This document shows positions 12,801 through 21,750 of a stretch of DNA of 64,000 nucleotides, piece by piece. The stretch is from NCBI RefSeq assembly GCF_910596095.1, contig NC_056548.1:4489151-4553150 (forward strand), read 5' to 3'. The first letter of the stretch is position 1. The number at the start of each line of letters is the position of its first letter. The position numbers and the translations under genes are program-made. This stretch comes from Thunnus maccoyii (taxonomy: Eukaryota > Chordata > Actinopteri > Scombriformes > Scombridae). A model generated the notes under the pieces. The model had not been told where the DNA came from, made no database searches, and worked only from the letters and a program-made list of their open reading frames with translations.

Positions 12801-13188
12801 ACACTCAATATACACAGCTTTGTACTCACTAAATTTCAACATTGCTTATTTACAAGTCTGAGCTTTAAGAAGCCCTTGATGAGCCTGTTATTACATTTAT
12901 CCACTGTACTGACTTAATCTGGATTAGGCTGTTGTTTGGGTGCCATAACACAAAGTATTTTGATTGTTTTTTAAAAAAACAATTCAAACAATTTAAAAAA
13001 TAACTAACTGAGGAGTACAGTGGTTCTGGTGGTACTGGCATCATTCTCTGCTGCAGAAAGGACCTGTGGCGTCCCACAAGGCTCTATCCTCGGCCCACTT
13101 CCTTTTTCAAGGTTCAGATGTTCCAACATACAGTCTGAACTCTCTCAGGGCTCATTGGTGGGTGTCTAACGTGTGTGTGTGTGTGTGT

Positions 13189-13259
<71 letters not shown>

Positions 13260-15424
13260 TGTCTGTATCTGTATGATGCTCTCAGTTGGTCCTGGTGTTA
13301 GGTGATCTGCACATCCCCCACCGGTGCAACACCCTACCAGCCAAGTTCAAGAAGCTGTTGGTCCCGGGGAAGATCCAGCACATTCTCTGCACAGGCAACC
13401 TCTGCACCAAGGAGAGCTATGACTACCTGAAAACCCTCGCTGGAGACGTCCACATAGTCCGAGGAGACTTCGACGAGGTCTGTGTGTGTTTGGAGAAGAC
13501 AGTAAAAGAGTCTAAAGTCCAGCTAACATTCACTACACCCCACAGTACAACAAGAAACTCTGCTTCCTCTATCAGTGCAAAGGGTTAATAGGACTTCTAT
13601 TGCTTAGATGCATAACCATTAAAGGCAAATGAGGCTCACAACAGCAAAAACAATGTATCGTATGAAGCAGCTTATTTTCCAGACTAGCCTATGAAATTGT
13701 AGAAGACATGACAAAGGTCAGAAAAGCAGAATGTTATTTGACAGAATTTCTGATCTGGGGTTCTGAAATAAGGCTGCAGACAGGCAAAAAAGCCATAACT
13801 AATGTAGCTGAATATTTAATTGCATTGAGGGAGAAAATGGATCTCTTGCTAGTGCTAAACGCTAATTGCAAGGTAATTAAGTGGTAATTGCTCCCTCCTC
13901 ACTGATTTCATGGTTGCTGTGTCTGGTTCAAGCTCACATTACAGTTTTCAGTGGTGCAAGAAAAAAAGTGTAATATTACAAAAATAGCACTGTCAAATGA
14001 AAATACCAGTACATAAACATCATTGTGCCTCATTGTTGCCCTCTTGTCCCCCCCCTCTCAGAACCTGAACTACCCGGAGCAGAAGGTGGTGACAGTGGGC
14101 CAGTTTAAGATCGGTCTCATCCACGGCCACCAGGTCATCCCCTGGGGCGACATGGCCAGCCTGGCGCTGCTCCAGAGGCAGCTGGACGTCGACATCCTTA
14201 TCTCCGGGCACACGCATAAGTTTGAGGCGTTTGAAAACGAGAACAAGTTCTACATCAACCCTGGTTCAGCCACGGGGGCCTACAGTGCACTGGAAAGGTA
14301 AAAATTACATTTACACTGGTGAAGCCCTGAATTGGGTCAAATCAAGTGGTCTTTTTAGTAAAAATTTCCCTCTTTGTGGCTCAATGGACAGTGTTTTCCT
14401 GTTCAGCCACAGTGGAAGGATCATAACAAAACGAGGGACTTTGGCACTTAAAAGACTGTAACGTTGAAAGATATCTACTTGATTTGACTCATTTGGATGT
14501 TGAAGCTTCATATTAGCTTCAGATAAACTTTTAAATACATTTTTGCACAGAAGGAGGACTGTGGATTTTGTCCCCGTCACTTACATTGTAAGTGCATTAT
14601 GAAGGGATCTTCTAATGGTCAGTATGAACAGGAGGAATGAAAAATTAAAAAAAACATGTGTCAATGTTCATTTGGGCTCCTGACTGTTGTTTTAAGACAA
14701 ACTTGAAAAATTGTGAACCCGTCCTTTAATGTTGCCCACAGCATTAAAAAATAAAAAAAATAAACAGTGTGTGTCCACATTAGGGCTGCAACTAATGATT
14801 ATTTTTATCATCAATTAATCTGTTGATTATTTTCTACGTTAATATATTAGTTGTTTGGTATATAAAATGTCAGAAAATGGGGAAAAATGTCAATAACTGT
14901 TCCCCAAAGCCCAAGATGACGTCCTCAAATGTCTTGTTTTGTCCCGATCAACAGTCCACAACCCAAAAATATTCAGTTTATTATTACAGAAGACTAAAGA
15001 AAACAGAAAATATTAATTGTTGACAACTAATCAATTAATCAACTAATGGTTTCAGCTATAGTCCACATTACACTGGTTAATCTACAGAACTGGAGCTGGA
15101 AGTGGAACTACTTTCTATCAAAGAAATAGATTTTATGGAAATATTGCTGTTGAATTTCTGTACACTGAGACGTTGACAGTAGCTGATGCTCTGCTCCAGT
15201 GTGACATACAACACAACCGCCGTGACACTGGAACCAGACTGACTGTAATTTCAAGCAGCGCTGGAAAAGTCTTGACCTAAAACGCATCTGTCCTCTCTCC
15301 TTACAGCAACATCATCCCCTCTTTTGTATTAATGGACATCCAGGCGTCTACAGTGGTGACGTACGTTTATCAGCTGATCGGCGACGACGTGAAGGTGGAG
15401 AGAATCGAGTACAAGAAATCTTAA
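9889..15424 (+). CDS. vps29: VPS29, retromer/Commander scaffold subunit
   Basis: VPS29 is the metallophosphoesterase-fold subunit of retromer (with VPS26 and VPS35) and of the related retriever complex; it acts on endosomes in cargo recycling. Coding exons: 9889-9891 (only the ATG), 11552-11563 (a 12-base microexon, Ala-Gly-His-Arg), 13286-13477, 14062-14297, 15307-15424. They join to 186 codons plus TAA with GT-AG borders throughout, the length of the longer human isoform. Fold motifs are present: GDLH (11-14), GDFD (65-68), GHQ (91-93) and SGHTH (117-121). The family is thought to lack strong phosphatase activity and to serve as a scaffold. Skipping the microexon keeps the frame and gives [10 protein letters not shown]. 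The exon 3 donor (GTCTGT) is weak. A long (GT)n tract precedes exon 3. The 3' end faces fam216a. Confidence 0.98.
10495..11200. mobile_element. Repeat family B (hAT-type MITE) copy in vps29 intron 1
   Basis: Runs from the TACTCAAGTTCAATACTTAAG block through 'TACTTTCTACTCCACTACAT', a central 'GGGAACCACTGGGCTAAACT' piece, to CTAAATACTTTTTCCACCGCTG. The outer TTTCCACCGCTG is the inverse of the CAGTGGTGGA end seen at 50627. The family recurs at 15908-16530, 40480-40985 and 50625-50870. No transposase frame is present. Confidence 0.75.
11552..11563 (+). other. vps29: 12-nt in-frame microexon of vps29
   Basis: GCTGGTCACCGG flanked by AATCCACCAG on the left and GTAAGTG on the right: a strong donor and a fair acceptor. 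It encodes Ala-Gly-His-Arg between the initiator Met and Leu-Val-Leu-Val-Leu. Human VPS29 isoforms differ by exactly these four residues (established knowledge), so this microexon is conserved from fish to mammals. Confidence 0.92.
12003..12336. mobile_element. Repeat family C (TIR MITE) copy, vps29 intron 2
   Basis: Left end TAGAGCTGCAACTAACGATT and right end AATCATTGCAGCTCTT are inverted complements. The internal AATCGATTAGTCGTTTG and GTCAGAAAATGGTGAAAAAT blocks are shared with the copies at 14783-15062 and 16866-17150. No open frame; non-autonomous DNA transposon. Confidence 0.85.
13171..13260 (+). repeat. vps29: (GT)n tract immediately upstream of vps29 exon 3
   Basis: About 43 GT units with one GTAT and one GTTT interruption, ending about 25 bases before the acceptor CTCTCAG at 13279-13285. 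In the transcript this is a UG repeat occupying the place of the branch point and polypyrimidine region. Confidence 0.97.
14303..14730. mobile_element. MITE family A copy, vps29 intron 4
   Basis: The right end AACCCGTCCTTTAA and internal blocks GAAAGATATCTACTTGATTT and CACTTACATTGTAAGTGCAT match the complete copy. The left terminus is missing: the element seems to begin right after the exon 4 donor at 14298. Confidence 0.8.
14783..15062. mobile_element. Repeat family C copy, vps29 intron 4
   Basis: Left end AGGGCTGCAACTAATGATT, right end AACTAATGGTTTCAGCTATA (degraded inverse). The GTCAGAAAATGGGGAAAAAT core is shared with the other two family C copies. It lies 50 bases beyond the family A element. 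Confidence 0.8.
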
Positions 15425-15802
15425 AGGGAGTTTGTGAGGAGGAGAGGCGGGGGTCAGTTTGGCTCAATGTAATGTTTCATTCCTTTCCACCAGGGGGCAG
15501 CAGCTCACCCCCCACAGTCACCACAATATTAATGCTGTAACGAACTGTTAAGTAACTTAACTCTAAAAGACCTATGTATTATATTGTTTATATGTCATCA
15601 GCATTTGCTTGTATCCAGGCTGTCATGTGGTAACCGTAGAGAATGCAATAATGTCACATGTATTTGTTATCAAAAGAAATATTTGGTGCCATTTTCTTTT
15701 CCTGTTTCTTTTTTAATTTTCCCCCTCGTCATGTCCTGTACGCGTAACAAACAGGCCTTTAGCTTCCTGTAGTTGGCCTTCTTTCTTTAATTTCTTTCTC
15801 AC

Positions 15803-15808
15803 AATAAA
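15803..15808 (+). terminator. vps29: vps29 polyadenylation signal AATAAA
   Basis: A canonical AATAAA 380 bases after the vps29 stop, followed within 30 bases by a T-rich stretch. The stretch 15425-15830 is therefore taken as the 3' UTR. Confidence 0.75.
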
Positions 15809-15907
15809 GATCTAATTTCACTCCATCAGTTATTCTGTCTTCACTTGTAATACCAGTGCTCATTTGATGGTGCAAACCACTGATGTAGCACAATGTATTC
15901 ATGTAAT

Positions 15908-16530
15908 CAACGGTGGAGGAAGAACTCAAATCCTTTATTTAAGTAAAAGCAGCCATAATGTAAAAGTACTCTATTGCAAGTAAAAATCCTGAATTTGAAA
16001 TCCTTCTAAAGTAAAAGTACAGAAGTATTATCTTCTCAATTTACTTAAAGTATTAGAAGTAAAAGTCCTGCTGCTGTGACTTTATTACATTAGATTATTA
16101 ATAGTGAAGCATCAGTGTTAGAGCAGCATGTTACTGTTGTAGCTGCTGGAGGTGGAGCTAGTTTCAACTACTTTATATACAATTAGCTAGTTTAGTCCAA
16201 TGGTTCCCAACCTAGGGGTCGGGCCCCTCCAAAGGGTCAGCAGAGAAATCTGAGGGGTTGTGAGATGATTAATGGGAGAGGAAAGAAGAAAAAACAAAGT
16301 TCTGATACACAAATCTGTTTATAGCTTTTGAATTTTTTCCCTAATCTTTGATTTTTGGTGAAATATTGGATCATTTGAACATTTATTGAAATGAAACCGA
16401 GGAATGAAAGGAGACACAACTTAATGATTTTATATAAGACTCCAAGACAAAAAAAAGTTGGAAACAGCTGGTTTAATCTTTTAAAATGAAAAGTAAAGAA
16501 GAAAATAAAGCTGTCAAGTAAATGCAGTGC
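15908..16530. mobile_element. Repeat family B copy between vps29 and fam216a
   Basis: Starts GTGGAGGAAGAACTCAAATCC, carries TAAGTAAAAGCAGCCATAATG, the GCAGCATGTTACTGTTGTAG block, GGTTCCCAACCTAGGGGTC and the AAAGAAGAAAAAACAAAGTTC block. It is in the opposite orientation to the copy at 10495-11200. Confidence 0.75.
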
Positions 16531-16865
16531 ATTGTGCATGTGTTGAACAGTGAGTCACTGGAAATAAATACACGTAAATATTAAAGAAGCACAACAATTT
16601 TAAAACGTTAGAAAACAAAATGATTTAAAAGGGACACACACAAGTCAAAGTGATACCAACAAAGTTTGACAGTTTACATATAGAATTCAAAACTACAGTA
16701 ATGCAATATAACATTTTCACAATAACAACCATGGATGATCATGATTATACAGTGAAGTCTAACACTACTATTGATCAAAAATGTGTATGGTCAGCAACTA
16801 AATCAATAACACAAAACGACAGACACTTAAAGAAGAAAACTTCACTTTCAGGAGCAAAATTGAGC
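16531..16865. other. Spacer with no recognised feature
   Basis: AT-rich and non-coding as far as I can see; a 75-codon frame here is not protein-like. Confidence 0.5.
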
Positions 16866-17150
16866 CAAGTTGATTGATTGATTAGTTGATTAATTGTTGT
16901 GAGCAGTTTTCTCTGATTCCAGCTTATATGTGAATATTTTCTGGTTTCCTTAGTCTTTTATGACAGTAAACTGAATGTCTCTCGGTTGTGGACAAAACAA
17001 GACATTTTAGGACGTAACTTGACCTTTGGGAAACAGTGATCTACATTTTTTTTTTTACAATTTTCTGACATTTTAAAGACCAATGACTGATTGATTAATC
17101 GGGAAAATAAACAACAGATAATGAAAATAATCATTAGTTGCAGCTCTACA
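16866..17150. mobile_element. Repeat family C copy between vps29 and fam216a
   Basis: The right end AATCATTAGTTGCAGCTCTA is the inverse of the family's left end. The ACAATTTTCTGACATTTTAAA core is the inverted form of the other copies. Confidence 0.8.
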
Positions 17151-18120
17151 CATAAACTAATATATTAGAGGGCTCTTAATGACCTCTAAAATAAATTGTC
17201 AAAGCTAATGTAGGGATAAAGATTTAATTCTCATATCAAGTTCATCAGCAGGGCCTCGTTTCTCTTGATAAATGATGAAGAATGTGTGGAGAATTTGATA
17301 TTTACAGCTTTAAAGGTTATTTTTATATCAAAACAAGACACAAGAGTCCCAGCAGTCACTGATGGGACATCTCTTCAATGGACTTAAAAAAAACAAAAAA
17401 AAAAAACATCCAAAAATAGGACACTTGGTTCTAAATGACAACTGCTGAATGCCTGAACCTCACCTCTGCATCCCCAGATGACACTGCAAAGACAGAAATG
17501 TGGTCTGAAGACTGCTGCCTTCATTTAACTTTGTATTAACCACATGTAAGACTGTGTAAAATGTTCTAATTAGATCCTTAGTGGTTTAAATAATGAATCA
17601 TATAAGGCTCAGATTTACCCATGTCAACAAAAACAGCAGTTTAAAGTATTTAGATATCAAAATATTCAGTTGTTTTCAAAAAAATACAATAAACTCTACT
17701 TTTTATCATCTGCTGCTGTTTGTTTTTAGTTGATCCTGAAGTTGCTGATAAAAAAATGTATGTGGTTGTGGCCACTCCAGAGAGCCAATCATGCGAGCAC
17801 ATCCAATTTTAGTCAATGAGATGTCATCCCATTATTTCTCCTCTCAAATCCAACCAGCAAGCACGTGACTGCTGGGAAAATGATCATGTGACTTCTGGGA
17901 AATTAAATCTTCAGAGAGATTCCTCTTTCTGCCACTGGGGAGCATCAATACACAACATGACCTAGTACATGTTTTTCCACTAATGATCAGGCATGTGTCA
18001 TCTGCAAACTGAGCTGTTACAATCTTTACAATAAAAATCCCCATTCACTATTGTTTTCAGGTTATTTTCAAATACAAAATGTTATTGTGATAAACATGAC
18101 ATGAATCTGAAAATGTGTCA
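17151..18120. other. Spacer, probably including the fam216a 3' UTR
   Basis: No coding signal. By position, part of it should be the fam216a 3' UTR, but I see no decisive polyadenylation signal on the minus strand. Confidence 0.4.
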
Positions 18121-21100
18121 TCATCCCATAGAGAGTGAACTCATACATTCACTCATATAATCATCCAGACCATTCTCTTCTTCCTCCTCCTCCTCCTCCT
18201 CCTCCTCCTCCTCTTCCTCCAGCTCGATTCTGGCTCCTGGAAACAAAAATGAAAATATTAACTCAACTAAAGTATCATTTAGATGTAGGCTTGATATAGT
18301 GTTTTTTTAATGGCCCTAATTTTGCCTAAACTGGGGAAGATACTGTAAAAAATCAGTCAATAACCCTCAGTGAGGGTGTTGTTGTTGTATGCTTCCTATC
18401 TTTCTATGTTTTGATGCAGAAATGTTGGAAAGGCTGCAATCTTAATGAAAGACTGGGGTGTTTGAAATGTTCAAAACTTCTGTATAATGAAAAATGACTG
18501 TATTCAATAGAGTTAAAGCATATTCTGCAATTTTTTTTTAGCATTTCTATTCAGCCACTGGATGACATAAAGAAGCAATTTTTGAATAGTGATTACATTT
18601 TTTGCTCCAAATGGAAGTGTAATAATCTCCTTGAAAACATGTTTTTGTATATAAATATCTGTTGGAATTGTGTGTCCCACCTGGCTTGTCTGCTTGGAAT
18701 TTTGGGGAGAAGGGATTTCCCAGGATTCCTTGCACCAGTGTTTAACTTCCCCTTGTGTTTCACCCTGGAAGGAACATCTGATTGATGTTTTGCACTCGCA
18801 TCATTTGCCGCTGAGGTCGCAACAAGGTTATTGTCTCTCTCAGGATTGTTGCCTACAAACACAGCCACGTTCAAGATAGAGTTAAAAACATTTAAATGTT
18901 TTATTTATGAAAATGTTCCTTTTTTACAACACAAAACCCAAAAACGAACAAATAGACACGACAAGGTAGAATAAAATAAACCAAACAAACTGCCAGCTCA
19001 CAGAGGAAAGTACACATATGCATGTCAATCCATACAATGACTGAAATGTCCACAAGTGTATTGAGGGTCAGAAATAGAGTCGATGGAACCAAAACCAGTA
19101 CAGTCTGATACAATTAGTTCCCAGGTTGACACCTCTCCCTCCTAATATGTTCAATAAAAGGTCCCCAGATCTTAAGAAACTTGAGGTGGGTATTGGACAG
19201 AGTATACCGAATTTCTTTAAGGTTTTTCACTCCTCTAACATTGTCAGACTCATGATGGACAGAGAAGAAGAATCAAAATTTATGCAGCAGAGCCAGAGAT
19301 GTTGTGCATTTTTATGTCAAAACTTGGTGCCTACATTACCCACAATACAACTTGACCAGGTGATCAGTTAGTTGGAGATTTGGGTGTGTTATGCTAGTAG
19401 CAGCTAGTCTAGCCTGGAGCTGCTCCTTCTGGAGACATGAATGGCTCTGTAGGACTTTTTTCACATATGCAGTAGTACTCCTCAACACCTAACAGACTTT
19501 GATATGTCAAATTTGTTGAGCGAAATCTGTTGAGTTCCCCTTTAAGACTCAAGCTGAGGGCAATTAGCTATTTGTTTTTTTCTCACCTGCTCGTATACAC
19601 CTGTGCAGCACATTCATGTAGTGTTGGGTGATGAGGTCACGCACGTGTGTTGTACTGTAGGAAGCTGCAACAGTATACAGATACTCCTTCTGAGCTGGTG
19701 TTAGTGCCGTGTGCTGAGGGACAGACAGAGGTCACGTCATCAAACACTGATCTGGCTTCTCGATATTACTGTTTTTTGTATTGTATTGCATTGTATTTCA
19801 GTTTTTCAGTATTTTAGAACACAGGATTACTAAAAATTGGGTTACTTCAGTTGTAGAAATTCCAACATAAGCCAACCTTGGCCTTGTGGTTTTTTTGTTT
19901 TTTGACTACTTCTCCAATGACCTTGTAGGAATCACCTGATCACAGAGAATAGCAGAAGTGAATGAAAATGTTCTAGATCCAAAATAGATCACAATGACAT
20001 GATAGTGTACCGTCAAGAATGGGGCTGTGGTCATGGTTTTGGGGATTGGTATGGTCGTTGTGTGTTGGAGTTGTGGTTCACATCTTGCAGCTGGTTGTCT
20101 GTAGATTTTCAGACCATTTTTGAAGTTTACAGCGGCTGTTACTAGAGAGAAAACAGAAAGGAAATTTTTACAAAATTGTACCTCAGAGCCATGACAGCTA
20201 AAGATGAAAATAGTATGCACTTGAATTCAGTTTGTTAGCCACCATGACAAAAAATTTTCTTTAACTGTATCCCTCATCATCCCATTTATCTTTTCTCAAA
20301 TTCACAAACAAAAACAAACACATCTTTGTTTAGACTCACATTTTCATACAGTATATTTGATCCTTTATCACAGGCTACAGTCTCATTAGTGTAACTAGGT
20401 TAGCTGGCAGCTAATGTAGCTAGCTAGCTAAATTCAAGCAGTTGCCATAATTCCTGTGAATGCAATAACTTTTTAACTGTTTATTTATTTTTAAAGTTTA
20501 TTATTTATCAAATAAACAAACATATCTCTGTTTAGGTCCACATTTTTATACAGTATATTTGACCCTTATCGCTATAGCCTACATTTGGTAGCTAGCATTT
20601 GGGAACTAACTTGCTGGTAACTAACACAGCTAGCTTGTTAAATTCAAGCACTTCCCATAGTTGCTATGCAGATTACTAGCTAACTTGTGAACTGTTTAGT
20701 CAACTTAAAGTCCTGTACTGAAGTTTAGTTTTAGTTTTACATATTTGTGGGGATGTATGTTATGAGAGCTATTATACTGATTGGTGTACATACAGATTAT
20801 ACTTTGCCACCAAGGGATTCCTGATGTATTATTAACGGCAATTAAGAAAAGTAGCCTATATTTTGGTACACGTGAGACAAAACCAGAGGCTTGTATGTGG
20901 GCTTAGTTAAACTGTCAAACCAAAGAGCTCCTAATTAGAAAACAGCACAAGTGAGCTTTCCTCCTGTAACAGATCAGGCGTGACCCATGCAGGTCAGGTT
21001 CAGGTGTAGGATTTCTCCTGGTTTCCACTTCTGTGTCCTCAATAAAAAAAAGGCTCTCAGGTTTCAAAGCAGACAGGATACTAGACATGTTTTGTTTCAT

Positions 21101-21296
21101 TTAACAAGGAGATAATGCATTGACCTGCACTGACAAGAAAAGACAGTGAAATAGACAGAATACAGTGGATTAAATAAATTGAATAAAGAGCAGGCCCAGT
21201 AGAGTCCTTAGCTTTTTCCTGCATACTTTTCTTTAGTGCTGACGTGTTTAATTTTCATGAAAACATCTTGAACTTACCCATTTTTGACTCATTCAT
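18121..21296 (-). CDS. fam216a: FAM216A-like protein
   Basis: Function unknown. Identification rests on the segment HTALTPAQKEYLYTVAAS... (residues 51-92), which matches the core of the FAM216 family, and on its tail-to-tail position next to vps29, as on human 12q24. Exons on the minus strand: 21296-21278 (19 nt), 20141-20011, 19713-19587, 18852-18681, 18229-18121. The joined frame gives about 185 residues and ends NGLDDYMSECMSSLSMG, comparable to the acidic-then-Ser/Met tail of the mammalian protein. Residues near the end form a run of 15 Glu coded by a GAG/GAA microsatellite. The last acceptor is uncertain: the nearest AG (18237) would shift the frame, and only the CAG at 18232-18230 keeps the acidic tail. 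Exon 4 shows little similarity I can recognise and is called from splice sites and frame. Confidence 0.82.
18175..18219 (-). repeat. fam216a: Coding (GAG/GAA)15 microsatellite, poly-Glu in fam216a
   Basis: Fifteen consecutive Glu codons, mostly pure GAG repeats, in the last exon; likely length-variable between individuals. Confidence 0.9.
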
Positions 21297-21750
21297 CCCG
21301 CTATACCTGCAACATAAATTTAATCTCAGTGGCATCATTACAAACTCACTGATTATAAAATATAAAAAGGTGAATTAACTGAATTTTAATACATACACAC
21401 ACAAAATCAAACAAGCATGAAATCATTACTTTACCTGTGTACCATCTGATTTTCTGCAAATGTCACTTGTTTTTTCATGTCAGGAAGAAGTGTGATGACT
21501 CAGCTAAGCCTCCTCTATACAAGCAACAGCAGCAGCAGCTAGAAAAAGCTGCAGTTTAGCACATATCCGTCCTCCCTGAGGTCAGTCCAGGTGATTAAAG
21601 TAAGAGGTTGTCTGATCTTACTGAGGACCTTAAAGGCCAGTGGGTGTGGCTTTTTACATGAAGCTCCTACTGAAACAAGCAGGGAAGACAGACTGTTGAA
21701 GTTATACTGAGCCTTGCAGTAAAAACAGCCTTGATTCAACCTTCAAAAAG
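21297..21750. other. Upstream flank of fam216a
   Basis: Contains a short AGC triplet run near 21523-21540. I see no TATA box or clear promoter motif close to the inferred start at 21296; the first exon may have more leader than shown. Confidence 0.35.
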
